The notes: generated by a model from the letters alone, not told the origin. A stretch of DNA of 64,000 nt from Ligustrum vulgare (GCA_963555705.1 OY743170.1:30951362-31015361), one strand, 5' to 3'; shown: positions 48,201 to 60,779, numbered from the stretch's first letter. Numbers and translations are program-made.

Positions 48201-50367
48201 TCATAAGTCATAATTACATGCATAAATTTACAACACGGGTTTACTTAATATTGTGCTTTTAAAATAAAAGATTTTTTTTTAAGTAATGAACCTACATTAA
48301 AATGTTGTTGAGTTCGTTGAGTAAAAAGGATTCTAGCCTTCTTGAAAATACCGCACCTCGTCTAGCCCTAAAGTAAATTCTAATTAGAAACTCATAATAA
48401 AAGTAAAGGATATTTAAAAAGAATTTAAAAGTTTAAGGCTTGGTCTAAAATGGTAAAGTGTAAAGATTTGGGACTTTGTGCAAACAATTGGAATTAGGGG
48501 CTGAATTGATAAACCCTGAAAGTTTCTGGCCAAATTAGATTTCAACAGAAACCCTGGGTCCAATTAGACTAAATTGAAAATTCGGGACTCAAAGCATAAA
48601 ATAAAAAATATAAAAATCAAAAATCTCGTCTCTCTTTCTCAAAATCGATTGAGAGAGAGTGAGAGGGGCGACGAAGGTCGTCCCCCGTCCAATTCCACGT
48701 TGTCGATGACATTCCTGTCGGCGGAGGAGCTGTTGTCACATGGAAGTGGTGAGGTGTGTGTGGGTGTATGAAAAGGAAGGCAAAATTAGGCGAGTTTTTG
48801 TGCGAAGCCGAAGGTGGAGTTTGAACTTGGAATTGTAATTTTCGGTGTTACTCCAGCCAATACAGGTGGCGGTCGAGGTAAGGTAATTGGTTTGTTTTCA
48901 TTTCTTGGTTTTGTGGTTGTTTGGGTTGAAGTTGGGTGGTCTTGAAAGGAGGTAGTGGCGGTTGATGGTGGTCGTCACGGTGGTACAGTGGCATTGCAGT
49001 GGTGTTGGATGGTAAAATTTGTGGTGGTTGTTGGTGTGGGGGAGGTGGGGGTGTATTGAGTGGTGCGTGTGGTTGAAATCTTTTGCTTTCGGTTTGTGAA
49101 ATTGGAGTTGTGTTTCGAGAGGCTCGAGTTTGGTGATTTATTGTCAGCTATGGGGTTCGGTGTGATGTTGGTATTGCAATGATATTGGCTATGGTTGGGT
49201 TTGACTGTGATGGTGGTGTCTCGACTTGTGACATATTTGAAGTTGGCTATGGAGGTTTGGATTGAAGTTTCGACAATGGCATGCGTTGTGGTGTTTTTAT
49301 ATGAATTTCCTCGTCTCCTTTGATTCATTATTCGAATTAAGGAGACAACCCTTCGATTCCCAGTTCCATCTATTGGATTGGGAACGATGAAGGTGATTGG
49401 AATTCGAAAGGAGCGGCTATGGTAATTTCATGACTAAACCGAATTGAACAATTTGTGAAAGAGGAGTTCATACTAAGAGAGTGTTTTTAGATGAGAGTGT
49501 TTTAAGTTGCTGAATGTGTGTCCTAATGGTGAATATTGGGAAGATATATAAATTGATTTAGGTTATGTATTGGTAAGTTAGGTTAATTCCATGATTGAGA
49601 GTAATTGATGTAAGAATTTTTGGAAATGGAAATTCAAACATGAAAGGATAGAAACTTGGGAATTGATATGGTTGAATGAGAATTTTCCAAAATTTGGTTT
49701 AGGAGATGTTTAAATTGATTAGGAGTGATTTGTAAGGATTATGAAGATGAGATTGAATTTGTCAGGTAAGAGAATTTTGGGAGAGGATTTGGATTGATTG
49801 TGATCCAAGTTGGTGAGTTGGGCTAGGTGTTTGATTGAGATAATATAAGGATTTATTATGGAATATAAGATATGTTATTGGGGGAAGTGTGTGAAAAATG
49901 GGTGGGGAATGATTGGAATTATGATTTATTAGCTTCCCAAAATTTGGTTAAGGAAAGATGTGGGAATGACAGATCGAGATGACAAGATGACCGGATTTTT
50001 TTTAAAAAAATTGGATTAAGGGATGATTTAAAATAAATTTACTTAAAATATAAAATAATATTACCATATTATGTTTGGACTTAAAAATTATTAAAATTTG
50101 GACTTAAAACACATAATAAATATGGATAAATTGTAAAATTGATAATTGGAATAAAGCTTTAAAAATGAGTTTAAATTTTTTCTTATAGTATTAAAATATT
50201 TAATGTGGCTAGATGAGTACGCAAATTTTTGAAAATAGTAACCGTTAAAATTGGAGGTCGTAGCGACAAGTTCGTTAAAATAAATTTTTTAAAATTTGAA
50301 AATTTCTCGGTCGCTATACTTACATAGTGGAAGACTTTGGGTCTAAAAACTAAAAAATTAAGTATCC

Positions 50368-53300
50368 AAACTCGTCTAAGGAAAAAGGGAAAAGCAACCA
50401 TGCAAAATGGTTTAAAGGAAATTGCTTCAATAGGAAAAAGCCAGGGCATCTTGCAAATGATTGTTAAAAAAGAAAAGATAATTAGAAGAAGAAACTATCC
50501 CAAGCCAATATAACTGAAGTAGATAGCATTTCTGCGGATGTTTCCTACATAAACCTGTCTGGAGTTGTTTTTGAAATTAACTTGGTATCAAATGCCAAGG
50601 ATTGGTGGGTCGACACTGTTCTCACTCTCCACATTTTTGGAGACAAGAGGGACTATTTGTAGTATACAAGAAATTAGAACATAACAAACATCTTTACATG
50701 GGAAACTCTGCGGCGTCTACAATTGAAGGAATTGGAAAAGTAATTCTGAAATTCATGTCCGGAAAGGAACTGACCCTGAATGAAGTGGTGCATGTTCCAG
50801 ACAAAAGGAAAATTTAATTTCTAGGGTTATACTTAGTAAGAAAGGCTTTAAAATGGTATTTGAGTTTGATAAGTTTATAATTACTATGAGGTGTATGTAT
50901 GTTGGGAAGGATTATTTACTAGATGGTCTTTTTAAGGTCAATGTAGCTGTTGTGGACAAAAAGTCCAAATATTTGTGTACCCACAAGTTATTAATAAAAT
51001 TGATTCTTCTGTTTACTTGTTGAAGTCTTCCTTACGAAAATTAGTAGGTTTAGGACTTATACCTAAACCTGAATCATAAGACAAACATAAATGTGAAATT
51101 TGTGTTGAAACAAAATATACTAAAAACCTTTAGGTTTAATACATAGCAATATTTGTGATTTAAAGTTTGTTTAATATGGAGGTGGTAAAAAATATTTTAT
51201 CACGTTTATTGATGTCCATAGCAGATATTGCTACATATATTTACTAAATAGTAAAGATGAGACATTAAATGCATTTGTCACATACAAAAATGAAGTTGAA
51301 AATCTACTTGGTAAGACAATCAAGGTATTGAGATCCGATAAGGCGGTGAATATGAGTAATCACTTTTTGATGAATTATGTTCTAAGTTTGGGATTATTCA
51401 CCAAACTACGCTCCATATACTCCACAGCAAAATCGAGTTGCTGAGAGGAAAAATAGAACTTTAAAAGACATGGTTAATGCTATGCTTATCAATTCTGGGC
51501 TACCTCAAAACTTGTGGGGGGAAGCGGTTCTAACTTCTAACTTTATTCTAAATAGATTTCCTCATAAGAAAACTGGTTCAGTACCTTATGAATTATGGAA
51601 AGGTAGAATGCCTTTATACAAATACTTAAAAGTGTGGGGGGTGCTTGGAAAAAATTGTGATTCCACCTCCTAAGAAAATCAAGTTAGGCTCGAAAACTAT
51701 TGAATGCATCTTTATTGGATATGCAATAAAAAGTACTGCTTATAGATTTCTTGTGCGTAAATCTGACATAAGTGACATTCATGTTAATACAATCATTGAG
51801 TCTAGAGATGTCGAATTCTGTGAAAATGAGTTCCCCTGTAAAAGAGATATTCCCTAGAATATTCAAAAGTGAACACTTGAAAGCGCGTTTAAAGAAAAAA
51901 GAGTCTGAACCAATAAAAAGTAAACGAGGAAAAATTGCTAAATCATTTAGGCTAAACTTTATTTCATTTAGGATTGAAAACGAGCCTCAAACTTTTAAAG
52001 AGGTTATGTCTAGCCCAGAATTGTCTTTCCAGAAAGAAGTTATAAATAGCGAGATCGAATCCATTATGAGTAATAATAATTGGCAATTGGTTGATCTTCC
52101 TAATGGAACTAAACCAATTGGTTGCAAATGGATTTTTAGAAGAAAGTTAAAACCCAATGGTTCTATAGACAAATATAATGCTCGTCTTGTTGCAAAAGGA
52201 TATTGTCAGAAAGATGGAATTGATTTCTTTGACTCTTATTCACCAATAACAAGGATTACATCTATTTGTGTTTTAATTGCAATAGCAACCTTGTATAACT
52301 TGCACATACATCAAATGAATGTCAATACTACATTCTTAAATGGTGAATTAAACGAGGAAGTTTATATGGAGCAACTAGAAGGCTTCATAGTAAAAGGACA
52401 AGAACATAATGTATGTCAAATGATTAAATCCTTATATGGATTGAAACAAGCTCCTAAAAAATGGCACGAAAAATTTGACAATGTCATGATTAGGAATGAA
52501 TTTATCATAAATGAATGTGATGAATGTGTATATTCGAAGAAATTCGGAGAAGCATACATATTGGTATGCCTTTATGTAGATGGCATGCTCATATTAGGAA
52601 TTAATATGGAAGTCATTAACAAAACAAAAGAAAATGCTCGCCAATAATTTTGATATAAAAGATATGGGTGAAGCAGACGTGATTCTAGGAATGAAAATCT
52701 CTAGAACATCGAATGGGTTAATTTTATCTTAAAGTCATTATGTAGACAAAGTTGTTGAAAGATTTAAAAACCATGGTATTAAAGAAACATGTAATCCATT
52801 TCTACCTCATATAGTTGTTCCCAAGAATATAGGAAATGGTAAACAAATGTTGGAATATTCCCAAATTATTGGAAGTCTAATGTACTTAGCCTCCATTTGG
52901 TAAAGTGATTGTAAACCAATTTATAATTTACACAATTTCCCAAACCACTTTTTAACCACACATATTTTGTCCCTTCAATTTTTAACCACACAACTTACCT
53001 CAAAAAACCAAATAAATTTGTTTATAAATCACCAATAATAGATCCGAACAGAGGCTTAATGAATTGTACAAGGCCTGATATAGCTTACTCGGTAAGTAAA
53101 CTAAGTCGATACACTAGTAACCCTAGTAATGAACACTGGGATGCATTACTTAGAGTTTTGGGTTACTTAAAGTGCACCAAAGAGTATTCTCTACACTATG
53201 GTCAATATCCTCCAGTAATTGAAGGTTATGAAGATGCAAATTGGATATCAGATACAGATGAATCTAAATCTATTAGTGGATATGTATTTACTCTTGGTGG

Positions 53301-53699
53301 TGGTGCTATATTTTGGAAATCTTCTAAAAAACTTGTATAGCTCGGTCAACTATGGAATCCAAGTTTATTGCTTTAGATAAAGCAAGAGATGAAGCAGAAT
53401 TGTTAAGAAACTTCTTAGAAGATATTCCTCTATCACAAAAACTTCTGCCAGCTATATGCATTCATTACGATAATCAAGCAACAATAGTCAGAGCAGAAAA
53501 TTTTGTATATAATAGAAAGTCAAGACATATACGCCGTAGACATAATACCGTTTGATAGTTACTCTCAAACGGAACAATCTCGATTGATTTTATAAAGTCA
53601 AAAGATAACCTAGCGGATCCATTTACAAAAGGGTTATCTAGGGAGAGAATAAACTGTGCATCAAGGGAAATAGGCTTAAAGCCTATATCTAATTGAGTC
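50368..53699 (+). pseudogene. Copia pol (protease, integrase, RT, RNase H), inactivated
   Basis: In order: zinc-knuckle remnant (50420-50465), the protease start WWVDTVLTLHIF (about 50600), integrase pieces (TIKVLRSDK near 51320, then QNRVAERKNRTLKDMVNAML and LPQNLWGEAVLTSNFILNRF), a long RT frame 51960-52647, and RNase H 53059-53340 and 53352-53690 (STMESKFIALDKARDEAELL, KDNLADPFTKGLS). RT has lost two catalytic Asp: the motif A position reads NVNTTFLNG instead of DVKTTFLNG, and YVDD reads YVDG. There are also several stops and frameshifts and a MITE between RT and RNase H. The protein would not copy RNA even if expressed. Confidence 0.88.
52889..53055. mobile_element. Tourist-like MITE in the copia RNase H region
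   Basis: A 167-bp element with ends GCCTCCATTTGGT and the complement of GCCTCTGTTCGGA, flanked by TTA at 52886-52888 and 53056-53058. Removing it restores the expected adjacent codons (SLMYL then [10 protein letters not shown]). Its interior matches the MITE upstream of RRP12 (4470-4694). Confidence 0.9.
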
Positions 53700-54262
53700 A
53701 ACTTGATGGAAACCTAACCTAGCGACTGGAGATCCCATGGACTAAGTTCAATAGGAAAACTAATCATGATTGACTCGATGAGAAGTACTTTGGAGTACTA
53801 AACTTCTTCCGATTTCTATGATGTAAAAGTGCTACCCACAAAGAAAGTTAATGATAAGATTTGCTTTTAATGATTGGTATATCTTGTAATATGTGCAAGT
53901 GGAGTATTGTAGGATACTCTTTATAGTACATCACCTATGTAAGTGTGAACATGGCCGGTTAATTGAGAATATCTCTTAGGCAAATTCTCTAAAGCACTAG
54001 TAGAACCCAAGTAGTTTTGGGACAAGATAATGAACACAATACAGAACCAAGTTTGATATGGGAGATAATGTATTTGGTCTATTGTCTGAGCTAATGGCTA
54101 ACAGTTCAAAACATTGCGTTCACTGATTAGCCAAGTGAGTTCGATAGATTCTTACTATCGAAAGTTCAATGTGAAAGATACATATCTTGATAAGTTATCT
54201 TTCAAAAAGTAATCTTCTAATGTCTTCCTTGATTTGAGACTTCTTCCATTCATGAGGGGGAT

Positions 54263-55576
54263 TGTTGGAATTAATTGAATTAATGGGAAATTAATTGGGT
54301 TATTAAATGTTGTATATTTAATAACTAGGTCATGTAATTAATTAATTGGGTGAATTGGAAAAGTCTCCAATAAAAGGCCCAAAATTTTAAAAGCCCATTT
54401 TAAGTGTCTTATATATGGTAACTTGTATCCCATATAGGAAGTTTACAAGAAAAAATACTTGTTTATATATTGGGATATATTTCTAAGTCGTAATTTGATA
54501 CAACTAGTCCACCTACACCATGACTAATATTTGGCTAGTCACTAGTGCCTTAAATGGCTAGCTTTACCTAGCAATCATAAGGTGGTGCGTATCACCACCT
54601 GTGCCTCGATCACGACCCCGAGCTCGGTCTCGGAATCGGCCTGTGCACGTTGCAAAGTTCGCATTGGGCGCTTTAGAGGCACACTTCTCACATATGCATT
54701 GTCACGAAGAGTATTGAGGAGCCTTAAAGTTTTCGTAATTTGAATCCTGGCTCGATGACATGGCATAGGAAGCTTGATGAGTTGGCACACGCGTGGATGG
54801 TGACAAGGCATTGATACTGCATGGCATCTACATGGAAAAATGAATAGGTGCATGGGGTGGTGAATGGATACATTCATTCCAATAATTAATCTAGACCGTT
54901 AGATCTTGATCCAATGTCTCAAGATGATCCAGATGGTGCAGTCATTCAAAAAAGGCACACACCCTTTTCGAAAGACACTTTGAATTTTATAAATAGGGTT
55001 GGGGGGATCTACCTCATGGAGTGGTGGGTTAGCTGTCCGTGCTAGATTCGGTGAAAAAAAAACTTAGTTAGACTTTTTTTTTCCTTACATTTTTTGGACT
55101 GCGACTCAAAAATACAGTTATTTTAATGAAATTTGCCCTAGCTAGAATTTTTTGATTGATGTCCGTCCGAGATGAACAAATTTTTTGGATCCACCACTAA
55201 ATAGGACATCTCATTTTCAATTTCTTCACGCCAAATAATATTATGATCTATATACTCTGTCTCTCTCTCTCTGAATTCTGTAAAATAATTTTTGAAATTC
55301 TCTAAAAGCTTGGTTCCCATTCTTTTCTAGAAGAATACAAGTTAGACTTTGGTTCGACCGACAAGGTGGGTATAGTGAAATACCAACTTTAGAAGAAGTG
55401 TAATATTTTGGGAGACAGACGTCCTTCGATCTCGTTGGCACCTTTGCAGGGGGGTGAAATCTATCTTAAGAAGATTTTCTTCGGTATACCTCACTTTATC
55501 TCTCTTTTACATTTTTTGTTTTGTTTTATTGTATTTTTATTTTATTACTATTATTCTCGTCACCTTTTTGACAACA
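54263..55576 (+). repeat. 3' LTR of the plus-strand copia element
   Basis: Starts TGTTGGAATTAATTG after the polypurine tract and ends ...TTTTTGACAACA. It is about 200 bp longer than the 5' LTR because of the insert at 54998-55197. Confidence 0.85.
54998..55197. mobile_element. 200-bp hAT-like insert in the 3' LTR
   Basis: Absent from the 5' LTR and flanked by TAAATAGG at 54990-54997 and 55198-55205, a perfect 8-bp duplication. The ends GTTGGGGGGATC and GGATCCACCAC are loosely inverted. It has no coding capacity. The length of the duplication suggests hAT, but the ends are weak. Confidence 0.65.
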
Positions 55577-56420
55577 ACCAAGTCATGCTAAAAGTTCAAG
55601 AATTGGGTTCTTGCTTGGATTGTGATACTTCAATGCCCAAGAAATACTTTAGGAAACTTAATTCTTTTATTTCAAACTCTTCTTTCAAGATGAGTCTAAC
55701 GTTCTTTTTTCAATTTCACTGGGTTACTACTAGTAGGAATCATATCATCCAGTTATACAATGAGTAAGGTAAATTCATTTCTTTTATAAAATAGGGTGTG
55801 GTAAGTTGAGGTCTTCTTAAAACTGTAATTCTTCATTGAACAATTCAAACTTCCCCTTGGTGATTTTTTTAGCCCATACCATGTCCCCTGGAGATGTGAA
55901 AGAGGGTGGTGCCTCCATATATATACACTTCCTCTTACATACCACCACTAAGAAATGCATTTTTAACAGCAGATTGTCTCATTAGCTTGTCAACATTGAC
56001 TACTAGAGATAGTATGACTGATAATGTTCATCTTGGCTAATGGGACAAAGGTCTCCTAGTAGTTGATCTCATATGTTAGTGTATAACCTTTGGCAACCAA
56101 TCTAGTCTTTTACCTATCCACGATCCCATCTAACTTGAATTTTAAAGAGTACACCCATTTACTCTCCACATTTCTTTTTCTCGATGGTAAAGAGACCATC
56201 TCTCAAGAGAATTATTTTGGAGAGCATTAATTTCTTCTATCATAATAGATTTTCACTTATTCGGATAAAGAGCTTCTTGAAAATTATTCGGGATAGACAT
56301 AGAATACACATTAGTACAGATTTTCCCAAAAGAATAATAAATGTACCTCGCTTTTTGAGAAAATCGAAGACTATAAAAAATGTTTTGGAAATTTTGTAAA
56401 TATAAATTGACAATATGCGT
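55577..56420 (-). pseudogene. Host copia element, reverse transcriptase (degraded)
   Basis: On the minus strand: EINALQNN...W, RLDWLPKVIH (relic of the ARLVAKGY motif), LSLVVNVDKLMRQ, VKNAFLSGGM.EEVY, then ISRGHGMG (relic of SPGDMVWA), and closer to 55577 SFLKYFLGIEVSQSKQE. Many stops and shifts are present. The same polypeptide continues at 44423 with CTPIDTP, showing that the plus-strand copia element is inserted at this point. Confidence 0.75.
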
Positions 56421-56508
56421 TGTTTGCTAACAAACAACTGGTGCATGAAAGTATAACCAAACAAAGGAGTCGGTTCTTCATGAACTGACACATAAAGACC
56501 AGTTTATA

Positions 56509-56916
56509 TAGAGGTGGCAATGGGCCGACCGAGCCGGCTCGGCTTGTCAAATGGACGAGTCGAGCAACGAGCTCGTGTCAAATGAGCCAAGCTTAGGCTC
56601 GGCTCGTTTGACCGGTGCCGAGCTCGGCTCGTTGAGCTCGTTAATTTTTATTTTTTTTGTCTTTAAATTGTTTTTTTTTTTTTTTCTTTTTGGAAATGGT
56701 CACGTGACCGTTTCAAAAAAAATTTCCTTTGTTTTTCAACGAGCGGCTCGCCAGCTCGTTGAACCATGAGCCGAGCTTGGCTCGACTCGTGGTTCAACGA
56801 TGTTGATTGGCTCGCCCACGAGCTCGTTCATTTGACCAGTCGAGCCGCCCTTGGCTCGTGTTTTCGCGAGCCAAGCCAACGAGCCGGCGAGCAGTTCGAC
56901 CCGTTTGCCACCAATA
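56509..56916. mobile_element. hAT-like MITE rich in GAGC/GCTCG (408 bp)
   Basis: Ends TAGAGGTGGCA and TGCCACCAATA, flanked by AGTTTATA (56501-56508) and AGTTTACA (56917-56924), an 8-bp duplication with one mismatch. The interior has many GAGCTCG and GGCTCG motifs in both orientations and can fold extensively. Confidence 0.8.
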
Positions 56917-57108
56917 AGTTTACAGACGTCAAATTCTTTACAAACCAATGCCTATAAACAGATTTCAAGAACCGACACCAAAAACTAGCTATTTTTAGGG
57001 CAGATTACTTGCGAGCCTCTCTCTATCTCTCTTTCCCTCACAAATTCTCACACAACCTGCACGCTGCTCTGCTCCTCACACCACCACTGCCACTACCACC
57101 ACCACCCC

Positions 57109-57110
<2 letters not shown>

Positions 57111-57150
<40 letters not shown>
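57111..57150. repeat. (CT)n microsatellite
   Basis: About 19 CT units in a CCACCACC-rich leader-like stretch within the CACTA remnant. Confidence 0.9.
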
Positions 57151-57152
<2 letters not shown>

Positions 57153-58898
57153 GCAATTCTGAAGTCGCCACCACGACCCTCACCCTTACCCCACTCTCGT
57201 TCTCGCTCTCTCTCAACCCCGTTGCCACCACCACCATCATCTTGAGTCAATAGCCACCACCACGGTAATATAATTCCCCCTTCCCTTCCCTTCACCCACA
57301 CACATACGACACACACACAAACACACACACATTGCCACAATCACGCACACACATAGTTTTAACATATGAACACACAGAAATGAAAAATTATATATGTATA
57401 TATATGTATTGGTATGTATATTATATATAAATTTTCAAATTTACAATTTCAACTAGTTAATTGATTTTGTTAGTTTATGATTGAATTTATGATTTTATTT
57501 GTTAATTGGTTTAAATGAACTTTTTATTAGTTAAGTTTGAATGTTAATTTTAGATTGTTGATTTTGAGTTAGGAGATGGATACATTGTAATTTTTGAATT
57601 AATGGAGTTTTATTAAAATTGTAGAATGTTAAGTTATGAAATCTTAGTTTGAATTTTGAAGTAATGGATAAGTGATAATTGTAAGATATGGATAAGTGAA
57701 TTATTTGGGATGTTTTGTACTTGTTGGATGTTTTGGTGAGTTGAGGTGATTATGTTGTGATGATTGAGAGACATGGGCATGAACATATAGAGTGAATAAG
57801 AGGCTAAAAAATCATGTAGTCTAGGTGTTTGATAAATTTCCTTAATGACATTTTGGTTGAGATTGGGAAAAACCGAACTTTGGAGTACCTTGAACATAAG
57901 TTGGAAATCATATGAGATTAATCCTGTACAATTGTCATGTATAAATTTATAACTTCCATTTAAATTTTCACTTTATTTTTATTTATTGGTTTAATTATGT
58001 CCAGGTTCCTCATTGGATTGTGTGAGCATTTCGGTGTGGTGTCAGTTGGATTTATGTGTCCGTCATAGATTGCGTCAATTAGTGTAAAAACTAAGCACCA
58101 TACATTCAGGAGTAAGACCATTAATATTATTTCTTTCTTTTTTTCACTTAATATAAATCATTTAATATTTAAAGGTGCAAATACATGCACATTTATGATA
58201 CGTAGGAATCACTGGATGTTGCATATGATTTCTTGTCAATCCAATATGGTTTACACATAGTGGATTCGTGTAGTCATGTAAGCATAACATACATGTCAAG
58301 GCGTCGTTGAATATGTAAGTTATTATTTTCTTGGTCATGTTTTTTGTTTAGTGCATGGTGGATGAGTTGAGATAGTTTTCATGAAATAATTGTGGAGAAT
58401 TGAGGTGAAATTAATGTGTTTGTGTTGTGATTATTGATAAGTTGGGATAGTTTTAAATATCTGGGTTTCTCTACAAGTTGGATAAGTTCGATTTATAAGG
58501 GAGACTCTGCCAAAATTTATGTAGAAATTTTGAGTTTTATTATTATTATTTTATAACTTGTTCATATTTATTGAAACTTTAGGGCTTTTAGAATGTTTTG
58601 GGCATGTGGAGGCAATAGGACAAAAGGTGTAAATTGGAAAAGAGTTTTCGGTATGAAAACTTAAATTTATAAGTTAGTACAAATTTTTGAATTAGTTTCA
58701 TATTATATTTAGTTAAATCACTAATATTAGTTTTCAATAATGTACAAATTTCAATGTCCTCAATAACCTAGAGATTCTGAGTGTGGTGACTATGTTATGA
58801 GAAATATGTTTGAGATAGTCAAAGACTATTCTCAACGCACTTGCTTAGATGGGGTGTACGTTACTGAATACTAAGAATTGTTTAATTATGTATTTTAT

Positions 58899-59625
58899 TA
58901 ATAAATAAATAATAATCCATTTTAATTGTTTGTAGGCATTTAAAGAATACTACTCAACGAGATTCGAAATTTATGGGCCAAAAACTTCATTGAAGAGTGT
59001 ATGTAAGTTTTGGTTTTTTTGTGCCAACATATAAACATTTGTATAGCTAATATACAATATTGAATATAAAACTAATTTGATATTCAGTTTTTTGATTTAT
59101 TTAATTTTATTACATATGTGTCGATTATATATATATTTTTGGTGGCGATAGATTTGGATTAGTGTATGTAGAGAATGTAGTAAATATATATAGGTGATTT
59201 GGTGAAGAAAAAATTAAAAAAAAAAAAAAATATGCGTTTGTTGTAGAGAAAAAAACCGACGCATTAATAAATAACTAATAATTTTAATTGTTTGTAGGTA
59301 TTTAAAGAATACTACTCAACGAGATTCGAAATTTATGGGCCAAAAACTTCGTTGAAGAGTGTATGTAAGTTTTAGTTTTTTATGCAAACATACAAACATT
59401 TGTATAGCTAATATACAATATTAAATATAAAACTAATTTGATATTTAGTTTGTTGATTTATTTAATTTTGTTACGTGTGTGTCGATTTTATATATGTTTG
59501 GTGGCGATAGATTTGGTGATGTGCATGTTGAGAATGTAGTAAATGTATATAGGTGATTTGGTGAAAAAATTAAAAAAACAAATAAATATGAGTTGGTCGT
59601 AGAGCAAAAATTGGTGCCTAAAGTC
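58899..59625. repeat. Tandem duplication of about 362 bp in the CACTA remnant
   Basis: The block starting TTTAATTGTTTGTAGG (58921 and 59283), with AAGAATACTACTCAACGAGA and GTGGCGATAGATTTGG.TTAG, occurs twice in a row. It duplicates the last exon of the Ulp1-like gene and its downstream sequence. Confidence 0.85.
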
Positions 59626-59888
59626 TCACTTTAGGCGTCAGTTGTAGAAAGATGCCTAAAGTCTAACTTCAGGCCTTGGTTTTTAGGCTACAGTAGACAC
59701 ATAAAGTTAGACTTTAGGCATTGGTTTTTAGGGTACAACCGATGCCTAAAGTTAACTGTAGACATCATTTTACAACTGACACGTATTATCTAGACTTTAC
59801 GCGTCTCCGCCAAACGCATCACTTTTACAATCGACACGTATTGTCTTGAACAACCAATGTGAATAATTTTGTTTGTACTAGTGAAAGT

Positions 59889-60409
59889 TAGGGGTGGGCA
59901 TTAACCCATCCAAACCGCCGAAATCGTCCAAACCAATCCAACCCGATTGGTTGGGGTCGATTTTTGATGAAAATCGGGTTGTATTGGGTTCTACAAAAAT
60001 ATTTTGTTCGTGTTGGGTCGGGTTTTTAAACCCAATCCAAAACAATTCAACCCAATAAAATTTTTAAAAATATAGGACCATTTAAATTTCAAAAATATCA
60101 AACCCATTTTTAATTTGGATGAAACTCAAATATGGCTTGAACATATTTTAGTTTTATTAACAAGTATTCAATTTATTATATTTGAGTTTATTGTATTGTA
60201 CATAATTGATTTGAGTTAAAAGTTGATTTATAGGCTTAATTTTTTAATTTTCAAGATTTTTTACTATTTGAACCAAAGTACAAACCACCCAACCCAACCC
60301 AACCCTATCGAAACTTGATTGGTTTGTTTGGGTTGGGTTGATTTTTTAGCAACCCGACCACAATGGGTTGGGTAAAAAATCGACCCAACCCAACCCACGC
60401 CCACTCCTA
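59889..60409. mobile_element. hAT-like MITE (521 bp)
   Basis: The ends TAGGGGTGGGC and GCCCACTCCTA are inverted repeats with one mismatch. Flanks GTGAAAGT (59881-59888) and GTGACAGT (60410-60417) form an 8-bp duplication with one mismatch. The interior is rich in AACCCAACCC and GGGTTGGGT in opposite orientation. The duplication overlaps the last 3 bp of the CACTA terminus, so it inserted at that boundary. Confidence 0.85.
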
Positions 60410-60522
60410 GTGACAGTTAAAGAGAAAATGACAGGCTAGTCTTAAATACCCTATGGTAGGAGATATAATCAGATATGGAAAATATATCATTGGAAGAAGA
60501 TTTTGAGAGACCCAATCTATGA

Positions 60523-60779
60523 GACAGGTTACATTTCTAAAGTGGTTATCTCCTATTCTAAGTATCAACAACATCTGAAGGTGCATGATTCGAATTAGAA
60601 ATAGGAGGTGGAGGTGGAGTATGTACATCATTTTCATTCTAAGAAGAATTCGATAATACTGTAGTATCAACAAGAGGACTATCAGAGTCTCAAGAGTGCC
60701 TGACAATATCACTAGTAACTGGGCTATGGTATAAATAGTATCTAAATTTCTCCTAGTATAGTAGTTTTAGAACAACCTA
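60523..60779 (-). repeat. Left copy of a 257-bp direct duplication (host copia sequence)
   Basis: Starts GACAGGTTACATTTC. It is the same length as 62786-63042 and differs at only two bases by my reading. The sequence is the region between integrase and RT of the host copia element. Confidence 0.95.

Larger units (their letters stand above)
47251..50324 (+). mobile_element. TGTAACGCCCCG-type LTR-like block inserted in copia gag/pol
   Basis: The block starts TGTAACGCCCCGAATTC right after the gag codons and ends near CTCGGTCGCTATACTTACA, giving short inverted ends TGTAA/TTACA and about 3074 bp. TGTAACGCCCCGA is a common LTR start in plant Ty3/gypsy chromoviruses of the Tekay/Del type. It holds a tandem duplication (47400-47832) and a minisatellite (47870-48200) and no gene. 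I read it as a solo LTR. The 5-bp flanks (CTAAC, TAGTG) do not match, and the right edge could be up to about 70 bp further on. Confidence 0.55.
44424..55576 (+). mobile_element. Ty1/copia retrotransposon on +, with nested insertions
   Basis: The 5' LTR 44424-45540 and 3' LTR 54263-55576 share start TGTTGGAATTAATTGAATT and extended similarity. A polypurine tract ATGAGGGGGAT precedes the 3' LTR. Gag begins at 45638, and the internal order (gag, zinc knuckle, protease, integrase, RT, RNase H) is that of copia. It is inserted in a minus-strand copia element, whose pol continues on both sides. No clean 5-bp target duplication is visible (ACAAT left, ACCAA right) and no standard primer site follows the 5' LTR, which fits an old element. 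Nested inside are a solo LTR, a 3.1-kb LTR-like block, a MITE and a 200-bp insert. Confidence 0.85.
56421..59883 (+). pseudogene. Second CACTA remnant with Ulp1-like fragment
   Basis: The left part has subterminal-type repeats (GGTTCTTCATGAACTGACAC). A (CT)n leader lies at 57111-57150. Degenerate Ulp1-like exons parallel the 28780-30665 remnant: PHWIV.AFRCG-type sequence near 58005, and the catalytic block PRDSECGDYVMRNMFE near 58775-58815, with a stop just before it. Dense ACAACCGATGCCTAAAGT-type repeats (59580-59860) lead to the right terminus GTTTGTACTAGTG at 59883, the same terminus as the other remnant. The left terminus was not found. It interrupts the host copia element. Confidence 0.6.

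Noticed and set aside
49013..49328. Thr/Asn-rich 117-aa frame on -
   Set aside because: It lies inside the LTR-like block, is a complement of GTGGTG-rich sequence and has no recognisable domain.
56509..56916. GC-rich coding exon
   Set aside because: Inverted ends and an 8-bp duplication show that it is a hAT MITE; the GAGCTCG repeats read open in several frames by chance.
57009..57340. Pro/Ser- or Arg/Glu-rich open frames around the (CT)n tract
   Set aside because: Low-complexity translation of CT and CCA repeats on both strands, with no domain.
60407..60712. Leu/Ile-rich membrane-protein-like frames on - (also 62778-62975)
   Set aside because: They are out-of-frame readings of copia sequence in the 257-bp duplication.
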